Positions 1-8,978 of a DNA stretch of 64,000 nt are shown here, piece after piece. The stretch spans positions 4,515,501 to 4,579,500 of the forward strand of contig FSRD01000001.1 of the NCBI GenBank assembly GCA_900129675.1, written 5' to 3'. This stretch comes from Bradyrhizobium erythrophlei. Lineage in GTDB: Bacteria > Pseudomonadota > Alphaproteobacteria > Rhizobiales > Xanthobacteraceae. The translations under genes and the position numbers were made by a program. The notes under the pieces were generated by a model. The model ran no database searches. It had not been told where the DNA came from and was given only the letters and a program-made list of their open reading frames with translations. Position 1 is the stretch's first letter. Every line of letters starts with the position of its first letter.

Positions 1-458
1 TGCACCGCGAGGTCTGGATACTGCAGAGTCAGCGAAGCAAAGGCGGCAAACCGTTCAGGGCGTGAAGCACAAAGCTCCGCGAGTTTCTCGTTCTGCAGCT
101 TGACGATTTGAGCTGCGGTGTCGCGGTCTTTGCCGTACCAGAACGGATTGATCGACAACACCTCCATGTCGATCGCCATCGCGTCCATTTCCTTGAGGCG
201 CTGCTCGATGACGATGAAGTGCTCGGGAACGCCCTTGACCGGTGGCAAGACCTTATCGGCCTGATCGCCCATCAAACTGATCGATTCATGAAAGTAGCAG
301 TGGGCGTGGACGTCGACGGTCATCACGCGCTTGCCGTTGACCTTGACCGGCAGGCGAGAGGCTCGCGGTTGCGCGCGGGCCGCATCCAGCATACCGCAAC
401 TGCAAAATGCGATCCCGGTCGCAGCGGCGCCTTTCAGGAAATTCCTGCGGTTGGTCAC
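1..458 (-). CDS. Tat-exported amidohydrolase, N-terminal part (runs off the window)
   Basis: The frame opens with GTG at 458 behind GGAGGCGA and stays open to the left edge (152 codons). It begins VTNRRNFLKG, a twin-arginine signal, followed by a hydrophobic stretch and an ARAQ-like cleavage region. The mature part has VDVHAHC, the first metal-binding HxH motif of the amidohydrolase-2 (ACMSD-like, COG2159) family. The translation closely follows the complete amidohydrolase at 8979-10079 (shared MEVLSINPFWY and LCAS.PDRFAAFASLTLQ), so the two are paralogues. It is divergent from the Bug receptor at 626, which suggests export or uptake of a shared substrate. The C-terminal half is outside the window, so activity cannot be judged. 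Confidence 0.88.
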   Translation of the reverse strand, partial: MTNRRNFLKGAAATGIAFCSCGMLDAARAQPRASRLPVKVNGKRVMTVDVHAHCYFHESISLMGDQADKVLPPVKGVPEHFIVIEQRLKEMDAMAIDMEVLSINPFWYGKDRDTAAQIVKLQNEKLAELCASRPERFAAFASLTLQYPDLAV

Positions 459-625
459 TAGTCGCCTCCCTCGATAGAACGCTTCCGGGGCCGGTCGTTC
501 GCCGACTCATCTTGATTTCTTCGCCAGGATACATTGCCAAGCCGGAAGCGAGAGGGCAATCATTGCGGCAAGGATTACGCTGGTTACTGCAAACCGTGAT
601 CCGGTTGACAGGGGAGAAACTCGGT

Positions 626-1594
626 ATGCGCTTGCTTCACTTGCTGGTCGCCGCGCTCGCGCTGCTTTTGGGTCCCGGCGCAAGGGCGCAGACGGCCTAT
701 CCGGATCGGCCCATCAAGATGATCGTGCCGCTGGCGGCGGCCAGTGCGGTCGATGTTGCGGCGCGGATCGTGACGCAGAAGATGGCCGACAATATGGGCC
801 AGCAATTCGTGATCCTGAACCAGCCAGGCGCTTCCGGGCTGATCGGTGCCGAGCAGGTCGCCCGCGCCGATCCGGACGGCTACACGATCGGCGGCTTCAA
901 CGACAGCATCATGACCATGGTGCCCAATCTGCAGGCCAAGATGCGCTGGGACATCCTGAAGGATTTCGAACCAGTGTCGCTGGTTGCGACGGTGGAGTGG
1001 GGACTGATCGCCAACAACCAGACCGGCTTTAAGAATGCGGCGGACTTGATCGCAGCTGCGAAAGCGGCCCCTGGCAAGATCGATTACGGCTCGGGCGGCC
1101 CGGGCAGCCCGCAGCATCTGGCGATGGCGATGTTTGCTTCCGCCGCCGGCATATCCTTGACCCATGTGCCGTACAAGGGCGCGACCCAGGCCGCGACCGA
1201 CGTCGCCGCCGGCCAGATTCCGGTCGGCTTCCAGGGGCTGGGTACGGTCGCGCCGCTGGTGCGGGGCGGCCAGCTCAAGCTGATCGGCGTGACCACCGAG
1301 AAGCGATTGCCGCAATTCCCTGACGTGCCCACGGTCTCGGAATCAGGTTTGCCGGGTTTCTTCTTCAATTCATGGTTTGCGATTCTGGCTCCTGCCGGCA
1401 CGCCAAAGGACATCGTCGCCCGGCTTAATGCCGAGGTGTTGAAGGCGGTCGGTGATCCCGATGTTCGCCGCAAACTCGAGGAACTGGGCTTTGCGGTGCG
1501 CGGCAGTTCGGCGGAGGAATTGCGCGTCCTGACGCGCGATCAGCTCGCCAAATATGCGCGCGTGATCAAGGAAATGGGCATCGCCAACGAATGA
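626..1594 (+). CDS. Bug/TctC-family periplasmic solute receptor
   Basis: This is a 322-residue protein of the tripartite tricarboxylate (TTT) receptor family. ATG at 626 is preferred over upstream in-frame starts because GGGGAG lies 10 bp before it and a clean Sec signal (MRLLHLLVAALALLLG...ARAQ) follows. Family features are YPDRPIKMIVPLAAAS near the mature N-terminus, the G-A-S-G-L ligand-loop region, DYGSGGPGSPQHL and VPYKGATQA. Such proteins bind small organic acids in the periplasm. No TctA/TctB membrane genes are adjacent, as is usual for orphan Bug receptors. The divergent amidohydrolase at the left edge is the likely functional partner; the substrate is unknown. Confidence 0.9.
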   Translation: MRLLHLLVAALALLLGPGARAQTAYPDRPIKMIVPLAAASAVDVAARIVTQKMADNMGQQFVILNQPGASGLIGAEQVARADPDGYTIGGFNDSIMTMVPNLQAKMRWDILKDFEPVSLVATVEWGLIANNQTGFKNAADLIAAAKAAPGKIDYGSGGPGSPQHLAMAMFASAAGISLTHVPYKGATQAATDVAAGQIPVGFQGLGTVAPLVRGGQLKLIGVTTEKRLPQFPDVPTVSESGLPGFFFNSWFAILAPAGTPKDIVARLNAEVLKAVGDPDVRRKLEELGFAVRGSSAEELRVLTRDQLAKYARVIKEMGIANE

Positions 1595-1920
1595 GCTGCC
1601 GGCGGGACGCGATCGGCGCCCACCGGTCTATCCGCGCTCCGGCCCGTGCGGTTAGTGCGGTATCTGCGCGAAAGGTTCACCTTGGGTTGCTCTCGCAAAA
1701 CCTGTGACATGGCAGGGTCGACTGCCGCTCTCCGGGTGCACGGTCGGTTGTTTGCTACCTCCGTCTCCGCTGTATTCTTTGGAGATAGCCGTCCCATCAA
1801 TACCCACCGGCGTCATGGATCGCTCCAGCAGTGCGCTCGTCAGTCGCAATAGACGCCGCAAACGCTTGTTCCCCCATGATCTTTCGCTAATCTGAGCCAC
1901 GTGGATAGAGGAAGCCGAGC
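1595..1920. other. Non-coding gap before the cyclase gene
   Basis: No convincing gene, RNA or repeat was recognised. AGAGGAAG, the ribosome-binding site of the following GTG start, is at the right end. Confidence 0.5.
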
Positions 1921-4900
1921 GTGTTTTGTCAGGTCTGTTCATCGACCCTGAAGGCTGGCGATCTGTTTTGTTCGGCCTGCGGCGCGGTCGTGCCGGACCA
2001 CCCGCCCAAGCCGGCCGCGGCCCAGGCTCAAGACCGCATCGCGGGCGAGCGGAAATACCTCAGCGTCCTTTGTGCCGATCTGCAGCGCTCGACCGATCTG
2101 ATTTCGGAGCTCGATCCCGAAGAGGCCATTTCCCGGCTCGAACCGGCTCTGATCGCCATGCGCACGGCGGTTCGTCGCAACCGCGGGATTGTCAGCAAGG
2201 AAGGTGGCGACGGGTTGATAGCGCTGTTTGGTGCGCCGCACGCGGATGACAATCATGCCGTGATGGCCTGTCACGCGGCGGTCGAGTTGGTTCACCGTAT
2301 CAAACTGCTGGAAGACCCCGGACTTAAGGTCCGGGTCGGCATTCATTCGGGCTATGTCGTCGCCCACGTCATCGAAGCTGATTTCTCCTCGATCTATGAG
2401 GCGGGCGGACCGGCGGTGCATCTGGTCAAGCGGTTCGAGAGTGCGGCCCAGGCCGGACAAATCCTGGTGTCGGAATCCTGTCAGGCTTTGTCCACAGGAC
2501 TTGTGACCTTCAACGCACTGCCGCCGAAACGGATGGAGGGATTTCCCGCACCTGTTCCTTGCTATGAACTCGTCCAGATAAGCGGATTGACGCGCTGGCG
2601 CGCGCGCTCGACCAAGGGACTTTCGTCCTTCGTCGGCCGCGCCGAGCAGATTTCGCTGCTGGAACGCGCGGCGCACGAGGTCGGCCGGTCCGGACAAATC
2701 GTCGCACTGGTGGGAACGGCGGGTATCGGAAAATCCCGGCTGGCCCACGAATTCGTCAGCTCGTTGCGTCAGAACGACTGGCAGGTTCTGGAAGCCGAAG
2801 GCAGTCCGCTGGAGCAGGCGGTCCCTTACGCATTGCTGAAGAAGCTTCTTCAAAGTGCGCTGCAGGTCGGAAACATCGCACCCGAAGATCAAACCGGCTC
2901 GGATGGAGAACCGGCATCCGCGCATACCGATCTTTGGCCGGCCGCGCTTTGCTCCGTTCTCGACCAACCGATTGCCGATCCACGCTGGCGCGATCTCGAA
3001 TCTCTGTTGCGGCGGCGTGTGATTATCGACGCGGTGCGCGGTACGGTAGGTAAGGTGGTCTCGACGCGCCCGACGGTCTTGTTGCTGGAGGATATGCACT
3101 GGATCGACGGCCAGAGCGAGGCCGTCATTGAGGCTTTGATGCCGTTCGCAGCAAGCCGGCCACTGCTGGTGCTGCTGACATGGCGGACCGAATACACGCC
3201 GGAATGGCTGGCGCAGCTCGATGTTCGGAGAATCTGGCTTCGGTCGCTCGATATCTCCTCGGCGCATGCGTTGCTAGACAGCCTGCTTGGCACGGCCGCA
3301 AACCTCGACGCGCTCAAGGCTCACATTCTTCGTCACACCGGCCAGATCCCGCTCTTCATCGAGGAGGTGGCGCGGCAACTGATCAATCGCGGTGCCCTTG
3401 GAGCGGACGTGGGCCGGCTTGCCCCGAGGGTCCCCGGGGATGCGCCGGAAATTCCTCCCACGGTGCAGGGGGTCATCGCGTCCCGCATCGATCGCTTGCC
3501 GAGGGAGGACAAGGCCCTTCTTCAACTCGCTTCCGTCGTCGGACCTCAGGTTTCGCCGCATTTGCTTGCCGCCGTGACCGGCATGCCCGCGGCGCAATTA
3601 CAAAGCCGTCTCTGGTCGCTGGAGATCCTCGATTTTCTGACGGAATCGCAATCGCTGATATCCCCGGAATATGTTTTTGCGCACGACCTCATTCGCGAGG
3701 TCGCCTATGAATCGATCCTCCGAACGCAGCGGGAAGTCCTGCACCGGCGGATATTGACGGCGTTGGAAGCAACGTCCGCTGGCCGCGAGGAAGACGTTGC
3801 GGAAGCGCTTTGTCATCACGCAGTCAAGGCGCAGGACTGGGCGAAGGCAAGCCATTACGGGCAGCTCGCATCGCGGAAGGCATTGGCGAGGTCAGCGTAT
3901 CGGAATGCCACCGAATACCTGGAAATTGCGATGGATGCAGTCGAGAAGCTGCCCGCCTCATTAGAACGCGAGCGGCGTGCGATAGATCTGCGTATCGAAG
4001 CTCGAATGACATTTTCTCCATTCGGACGAACGGCGGAATGGCTCGAACTGTGTCGCGATGCGGAGATACGTTCGGAGAAGATTGGCGACGAGAGGAGAAG
4101 GCTCGCTTCTATCGCCGTCAGGGCAGCGGCCTTCAACTTCTATGGAACTCCCTATGAGGCGATCACTGCGGGCGAACAGGCTGTCGCGCTGGCTGACAAG
4201 CTTGCTGACACAACTTGGCTCGGCTTTGCCGAGTATGGCCTCGGACAGGCCTATTTCGTTGCCGGCCGATATCGGGACTCAGAGTTGCTATTAGACCGGG
4301 CGATCGGGCGATTTATGTACGCTCCCGAAAATGTTCCGCCGGGCACAACGGGGTCGAGCCTCCTCGTGCTCTGTCACATGATGAAGGCCATGGTCTATGC
4401 CTCGATCGGCGAATACGACGATTCCGAGCGAAGCTCTCAACAGGCTGGCGATCTCGCCGAAAGGAATGACCGGCCTTACGATATTATTGCAGCCGATTAC
4501 GGCCGTGGCATTGTAAAAATGATCCACGGCGATCTTGAGGAGGCTGAAAGCGCTCTTGCGGAAGCCTCGTTCCTGTCGCGCGAGAATGAGGTCCGGTTGT
4601 TTTTGCCTCTTGTCCTGTGCGCACTGGGAAATATTTATTTGCAGCAGGGGCGCGGGGCGTTAGCGAGAGATAGCTTGCTAGAAGCAAAGGCCGAAGCGCA
4701 ATCGCTGGGGCACGACAGCGGCATTCTGCTCGCGTCGACGTATCTGGCTTCCGCGCGTGCACAGCTTGGAGATAGATCCGAAGGTTTGGAAGCCGCGCGG
4801 GCCTGCCAGGCGGGGGCGAAGCAGAAGGGCTATCAGGCGATTGAGGCCTTGGCCGCTTTTGCCGAGGCTGGCATATTATCGCTTCAAGGAGCGCCCGGCG

Positions 4901-5133
4901 CGGCTGAGGCCATCGCGCGTCTCGAGCGAACGATCGAAATTGCCTCCCGGCTCGGGACCCGACCCTTGTTGGGGTTGGCGAAGGGGGCCTTGGCCCGTTT
5001 GTTGGTCACTTCGGGCAGGACGTCCGAGGCTCGAGATGAGCTATCCCAGGCGGCCGAGCTCTTCGAAAATTCGAAAATGACTGTTCAACTGGAACGTGCT
5101 AAGGCAGCCCTCTCAAAGCTATCGACTTTATGA
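1921..5133 (+). CDS. Class III nucleotide cyclase - ATPase - TPR regulator
   Basis: This is a 1070-residue multidomain protein starting at GTG 1921, seven bases after AGAGGAAG. Residues 1-25 form a zinc-ribbon-like module (CQVC...CSAC). Residues about 45-190 are a class III adenylate/guanylate cyclase domain with LCADLQRST (first metal Asp), GGDGLIALFGAP (second metal Asp) and VRVGIHSG. An AAA-type ATPase follows with Walker A GTAGIGKSR near residue 265 and Walker B VLLLEDMHWID near 385. The rest is helical and TPR-like. This architecture matches cytosolic cyclase/ATPase/TPR sensors that are common and poorly understood in Bradyrhizobium. The metal-binding Asp residues are kept, so cyclase activity is possible; the input signal is unknown. 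Confidence 0.9.
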   Translation: MFCQVCSSTLKAGDLFCSACGAVVPDHPPKPAAAQAQDRIAGERKYLSVLCADLQRSTDLISELDPEEAISRLEPALIAMRTAVRRNRGIVSKEGGDGLIALFGAPHADDNHAVMACHAAVELVHRIKLLEDPGLKVRVGIHSGYVVAHVIEADFSSIYEAGGPAVHLVKRFESAAQAGQILVSESCQALSTGLVTFNALPPKRMEGFPAPVPCYELVQISGLTRWRARSTKGLSSFVGRAEQISLLERAAHEVGRSGQIVALVGTAGIGKSRLAHEFVSSLRQNDWQVLEAEGSPLEQAVPYALLKKLLQSALQVGNIAPEDQTGSDGEPASAHTDLWPAALCSVLDQPIADPRWRDLESLLRRRVIIDAVRGTVGKVVSTRPTVLLLEDMHWIDGQSEAVIEALMPFAASRPLLVLLTWRTEYTPEWLAQLDVRRIWLRSLDISSAHALLDSLLGTAANLDALKAHILRHTGQIPLFIEEVARQLINRGALGADVGRLAPRVPGDAPEIPPTVQGVIASRIDRLPREDKALLQLASVVGPQVSPHLLAAVTGMPAAQLQSRLWSLEILDFLTESQSLISPEYVFAHDLIREVAYESILRTQREVLHRRILTALEATSAGREEDVAEALCHHAVKAQDWAKASHYGQLASRKALARSAYRNATEYLEIAMDAVEKLPASLERERRAIDLRIEARMTFSPFGRTAEWLELCRDAEIRSEKIGDERRRLASIAVRAAAFNFYGTPYEAITAGEQAVALADKLADTTWLGFAEYGLGQAYFVAGRYRDSELLLDRAIGRFMYAPENVPPGTTGSSLLVLCHMMKAMVYASIGEYDDSERSSQQAGDLAERNDRPYDIIAADYGRGIVKMIHGDLEEAESALAEASFLSRENEVRLFLPLVLCALGNIYLQQGRGALARDSLLEAKAEAQSLGHDSGILLASTYLASARAQLGDRSEGLEAARACQAGAKQKGYQAIEALAAFAEAGILSLQGAPGAAEAIARLERTIEIASRLGTRPLLGLAKGALARLLVTSGRTSEARDELSQAAELFENSKMTVQLERAKAALSKLSTL

Positions 5134-5179
5134 CAGATGCAATCAAGGCGCTTATTGCCACTAATCAATGGAGTGAAAC

Positions 5180-5569
5180 ATGTCCGGATTGGTCTATGGC
5201 GGAAAATTTGAAAAAATCATGAATCAATTGAGCGCGCCGGAGAACGTCGCTGCGACGGCAAAGAAATTTACGGATCTGGAGAAGCAGTACGGACCCTATT
5301 CCTTTGGAAAGTTTGTCAAGCTCACGACCCCGCAAGCGAGTGACTATACGAACTGGGATGCGGACGCGGGAGCGATTCCGGAGTCGATTCAGAACCGCCT
5401 CACCGAAGTCATTGCCACCAATTTCAGATCGGCATCTCCAATGCCGATGATGCTGAAAGTCGGTGAAAATATCGATTCGACCCATGAGCTCCATGTCAGG
5501 ACGTTTGCTCACAATGGTCGGCTATACATCGGCCTTCACATGCTTTGCCCAAATTCGGATTTGACGTGA
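5180..5569 (+). CDS. Small hypothetical protein, 129 aa
   Basis: The family was not recognised. It starts at ATG 5180 behind GGAGTGAA, 46 bp after the cyclase stop, so it may be cotranscribed with it. It is soluble, with no signal or membrane segment. The N-terminal 35 residues (MSGLVYGGKFEKIMNQLSAP, then ENVAATAKKFTDLE) resemble the start of the small ORF at 7148-7351 on the other side of the P450 gene. This suggests the two are distant copies of one gene. Confidence 0.65.
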   Translation: MSGLVYGGKFEKIMNQLSAPENVAATAKKFTDLEKQYGPYSFGKFVKLTTPQASDYTNWDADAGAIPESIQNRLTEVIATNFRSASPMPMMLKVGENIDSTHELHVRTFAHNGRLYIGLHMLCPNSDLT

Positions 5570-5594
5570 TCCATTTCGGGGGCGGGCTGATCCT

Positions 5595-6980
5595 CTAGCC
5601 CGCTAACCCTAGGGTCACTCGTAACCCGTCCTTCGGCTTTGGGATCGGCCACATCTGCCAGGCCGGCCGATAGCCGGGTTCCAGCGACACCGTCAGGTTC
5701 TGCAGGAAATGCCGGGCGAAGCATTTGGCCTGCATGTAGGCAAAATGTTGCCCGAGACACATATGTGCGCCGCCGCCAAACGGCAGATACGCGTAGCGAT
5801 GCCGCGCCCGCTGCGCCGCATCGGTGAACCGCGTCGGATCGAACCGATCCGGCTCGGGCCAATGTTCGGTCATATGGTGGGTGTAGAGCTGGTTTATTCC
5901 GAGCAGCGTGCCGGCGGGGATGGTGTGGCCACCGAACGTAAAGTCGCGCGTCGCGCGACGGACCACCGAAGGTACCGGCGGCTTTATTCGCATCGCCTCC
6001 TTGAAAGCCATTTCGGTCTGGGGCAGCGCCGCCAGCTTCTCGTAGGCGAGTGGTTGGGCTGGGGACAATTCAAGCAAGGTTATTTCGTCGCGCAACGCTG
6101 ACTGCCACTGCGGATTGGTGGCGAGAAAATAGACAAGGCTAGTCAGCGACGACGTCAGCGTGTCATGCGCTGCCGTCATCATGAAGCTCATATGATCGAT
6201 GATTTCTTGCGTCGACAACAGGGCGCCGCTCTCGTCTGTCGCGCGGCATAGCTGCGAAAACAGATCCTCCCCGTCGAGGGCGCGGCGTCTCGAGACCTCC
6301 GCGGAGAAATAGCCGACGATATGGGCCCGCGCCCTGACGCCACGCGCCATCTTCGTGCCCGGCCACGGCTTTCGGATTGGAGCCACTGCGGCTGCGACCA
6401 TGTCGCTGATGGCGCACTTGACGTCGTCCATCTCGCGGCCGGTATCGGGGCCAAGAAACGATGTTGCCGCAAGATCGAATGTGAGCTGCTTTATCTCGGG
6501 ATAGATAAGCGTTGGTCCCGGCCGACTGCGCCAGCGCATGACTTGCGCCGCGATGCCGGCGTCAAGTTCCGTCAGATAGGACTTCATGGACTCAGCCTTG
6601 AAGGCAACGGAGATCGTACGCCGGTGCACGCGATGCTCTTCGAAATCGAGCAGCATCAGCCCGCGCGGAAACAACCGGTCAAGCAAAGTGCCCCAGCCGA
6701 GGGCCGACGAGAACAATTTGGTCTGATCGCACAGTACGAATTCGTTCGCTTCCGGCCCGAGCAGACAGACGCCGGTCTCGCCAAGCATCCGCGTGCGGTA
6801 GACCGGGCCATATTTCGCGGCCATTCGCTCGACCTCGCCCTTGGGGTCGGCAAGGACGTTCAGCGTGCGGCCGATGAACGGCCATCCCTCGTTGCCGGGA
6901 ATATGCGCCAGCGTATCGCGGCGCGCCCGGCGTATTTGCGCTGGCAAGACCGTGGCAACATCGAGAGTCTGCATCGACAT
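5595..6980 (-). CDS. Cytochrome P450
   Basis: This is a 461-residue P450 from ATG 6980; the frame is open to a TTG at 7055 and neither start has a good ribosome-binding site. Diagnostic features are the I-helix MTAAHDTLTSS, the K-helix EAMR (ExxR), and the haem loop FGGGAHMCLG with the axial cysteine. The overall pattern (GNEGWPFIGRTL near the N-terminus, LSTQEIIDHM before the I-helix) is closest to CYP120/CYP26-like bacterial enzymes. It has no membrane anchor, so it is probably cytosolic and needs separate redox partners, which are not encoded nearby. The substrate is unknown. Confidence 0.93.
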   Translation of the reverse strand: MSMQTLDVATVLPAQIRRARRDTLAHIPGNEGWPFIGRTLNVLADPKGEVERMAAKYGPVYRTRMLGETGVCLLGPEANEFVLCDQTKLFSSALGWGTLLDRLFPRGLMLLDFEEHRVHRRTISVAFKAESMKSYLTELDAGIAAQVMRWRSRPGPTLIYPEIKQLTFDLAATSFLGPDTGREMDDVKCAISDMVAAAVAPIRKPWPGTKMARGVRARAHIVGYFSAEVSRRRALDGEDLFSQLCRATDESGALLSTQEIIDHMSFMMTAAHDTLTSSLTSLVYFLATNPQWQSALRDEITLLELSPAQPLAYEKLAALPQTEMAFKEAMRIKPPVPSVVRRATRDFTFGGHTIPAGTLLGINQLYTHHMTEHWPEPDRFDPTRFTDAAQRARHRYAYLPFGGGAHMCLGQHFAYMQAKCFARHFLQNLTVSLEPGYRPAWQMWPIPKPKDGLRVTLGLAG

Positions 6981-7147
6981 CGTCAAATTTTTGGCACGAA
7001 AAGTTGTGGTTGCACAATAGAAATCTACGACCTTTGGGAAGAGGCGCTCGGTCAAAAACAGCGATGTGCGATCGTTCGAAACGTCCTCCGGCGTCGAAGA
7101 GCCTGGCTGGAATTGCTTCTCGCCTGGCCAACAATGCAGGAGGAGGC

Positions 7148-7351
7148 ATGGCCGGGATTTACGGCGAAGACCACGAAAACAACATCAATGCTCTGTTCGG
7201 CCCGCCGCGTATCGCGTCAACGGCGAAGAGATTCGCTGAACTGGCATCCGGGAAAAGCATCCCGGGGGCATCCTCAAGGCAACTTTGCGATCAATTGATC
7301 GAGGTGATCGGTCGAACTGCGCCATGCCGAACCGCACACCGCATGAAGTAA
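7148..7351 (+). CDS. Small ORF related to the 5180-5569 protein, probably truncated
   Basis: It starts at ATG 7148 with AGGAGG directly upstream and gives 67 residues. The beginning (MAGIYGEDHENNINALFG, then PPRIASTAKRFAELASG) aligns with the N-terminus of the 129-residue protein at 5180, sharing the Y-G, N-x-L and A-x-TAK-x-F positions. The second half has no counterpart and the ORF is half as long, so it may be a decayed copy. It lies divergent to the P450 gene. The assignment rests on about 35 residues. Confidence 0.5.
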   Translation: MAGIYGEDHENNINALFGPPRIASTAKRFAELASGKSIPGASSRQLCDQLIEVIGRTAPCRTAHRMK

Positions 7352-7737
7352 ATGGTCGGCAGCAACGTGGACGCAAGCCACGATCTGGAGATTAAACACA
7401 TCGCGGATGAGATGAGGGGATCGTCGGCATCCCCATACTGCCAAAATCGAGCCCTGCAGTCTCGGCCCCAATCCGATGGCGTCGCAAAAACGGCTGACGA
7501 GGTAGCGAGTTAGCTCCTAAACCAAGCATATCACGTGCCGCTCCTGATCCGACAAGCGGGAACCCGTCGCACTTATCGAAAATTGTAGAGCAATCGTACT
7601 CACCTCTTGCGAGCAGTCGTCTAAAAGGCCGGGATTTGTTCGAGGCCATTCTTGCTGGGGGCTCCCTGCGAAGGTATAAGTTCCTCAAGCGCTGAGGATC
7701 GGGGTTCCTGGCTGGCCCCTGCTTCCAGTTTGCGCCG
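7352..7737. other. Gap upstream of the Crp/Fnr gene
   Basis: No gene or clear repeat was recognised. A promoter for the Crp/Fnr gene must lie here but could not be placed. Confidence 0.45.
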
Positions 7738-8508
7738 ATGATAGGCAAATTTCAGATGGTCATAACCGGCGTGCCTGCGGACGGAAAAGCTGCTGCCTCT
7801 CGGCCGGTTGCATCCAGCAAATTGTCGGTTCTGCGCAAGCATCCGTATTTCGCCGATCTTGAGCCCGAAGCATTCGATCAGCTCTGCCGCTACGCCAAGC
7901 ATACGACGCTGAAGCGGGGAGCCACGATCTTTTCCAAGGGGGATCCGGGCAACAGCCTGGTTGCGGTGATCTCCGGCACCGTGAAGATCAGCATCTCTTC
8001 ACCTGATGGCCGCAATGCTATCCTGAACTTGATCGGGGCTGGCGAGATCTTCGGTGAAATCGCGCTGCTCGACGGGCAGCCGCGGTCGGCCGATTGCACC
8101 GCCAATACCAACTGCGAACTCTTCATCATCGATCGTCGCGAATTCATTCCCTTTGTGCGCAGCCAGCCGACGCTCGCGATGAAGCTTATCGAATTGTTGT
8201 GCACGCGGCTGCGCTGGACCAGCGACCAGGTCGAACAGGTCATCCTCCAGAACCTGCCGGGCCGTCTGGCCAGCGCATTGCTTCGTCTCACCGAAAAACA
8301 CAAGCTTGAACCGCAGGGCCGCACCATCGCGATCACCCAGCAGGAAATCAGCGAGATGGTCGGCATGACGCGCGAAAGCATCAACAAGCAGCTGCGATCC
8401 TGGGCGGCGCGCGACTGGGTGCGGCTTGAACATGGCGCCATCGTCGTGCTGAAGGCCGAGCCGCTGCAGGCGCTGGTCGATGCCGGGCCGGGCGACGACG
8501 GCGAATAG
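7738..8508 (+). CDS. Crp/Fnr-family transcriptional regulator
   Basis: This 256-residue regulator has an N-terminal cyclic-nucleotide-binding beta-barrel (about residues 30-145) with the phosphate-binding cassette FGEIALLDGQPRSADC. The Gly-Glu and Arg positions that contact cAMP or cGMP are kept. A Crp-type winged helix follows at about 170-235 (TQQEISEMVGMTRESINKQL). No N-terminal cysteine cluster is present, so it is not an Fnr oxygen sensor. ATG 7738 has no strong ribosome-binding site and ATG 7756 is an alternative. Retention of the cassette fits with the cyclase at 1921, but that link is inference. Confidence 0.9.
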   Translation: MIGKFQMVITGVPADGKAAASRPVASSKLSVLRKHPYFADLEPEAFDQLCRYAKHTTLKRGATIFSKGDPGNSLVAVISGTVKISISSPDGRNAILNLIGAGEIFGEIALLDGQPRSADCTANTNCELFIIDRREFIPFVRSQPTLAMKLIELLCTRLRWTSDQVEQVILQNLPGRLASALLRLTEKHKLEPQGRTIAITQQEISEMVGMTRESINKQLRSWAARDWVRLEHGAIVVLKAEPLQALVDAGPGDDGE

Positions 8509-8661
8509 CGCGCCACCGATTGCGCCTTCGCTTGCCGGCATGCCGGCGGATCATCTCACGAACAGGTGAACGGGGAGAACGTGTGAGGCAATTCACACCG
8601 GCTGTGCGTGCATTGCGGTAGCTGATGCTCAGGGGAACACACCCGCAATATGGAGGCCACC

Positions 8662-8916
8662 ATGCACGGCTCGTTCGACAGACCGCCCCGCGACGACCAA
8701 AGCGCGCATCGTGGCTGGGACATTAAGCTCGTCGCCCTGCCCATTCTCGTCGTGATTGCGCTGATCGGTTTGGCGGTCAGCCACCCGAACGCGTCGAAAT
8801 TGATATCGGAAGCCGCCCAGGCCGAATTTGTCGGCACCGATTTTGTGCCGGACCTTGCGCCGCCGACGCGGCTCGCCCAGCCGACAAATGAAATCAGGAC
8901 CGTCAGGTTACACTGA
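8662..8916 (+). CDS. Small single-span membrane protein
   Basis: ATG 8662 is chosen over ATG 8650 because GGAGG lies six bases upstream of it. The 84-residue product has a charged N-terminus, one hydrophobic segment (LVALPILVVIALIGLAV, about residues 23-39) and a proline-rich periplasmic tail. No family was recognised. It stands alone between two unrelated genes. Confidence 0.6.
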   Translation: MHGSFDRPPRDDQSAHRGWDIKLVALPILVVIALIGLAVSHPNASKLISEAAQAEFVGTDFVPDLAPPTRLAQPTNEIRTVRLH

Positions 8917-8978
8917 CCGCGGATAAGAGATTGGCGCCGCGTTCGATCGTGAACGCGACGCCAGAGCACGCTTGCCCG

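Noticed and set aside
1939..3267. 442-codon minus-strand frame opposite the cyclase gene
   Set aside because: Shadow frame; the plus strand encodes cyclase and Walker motifs across the same bases.
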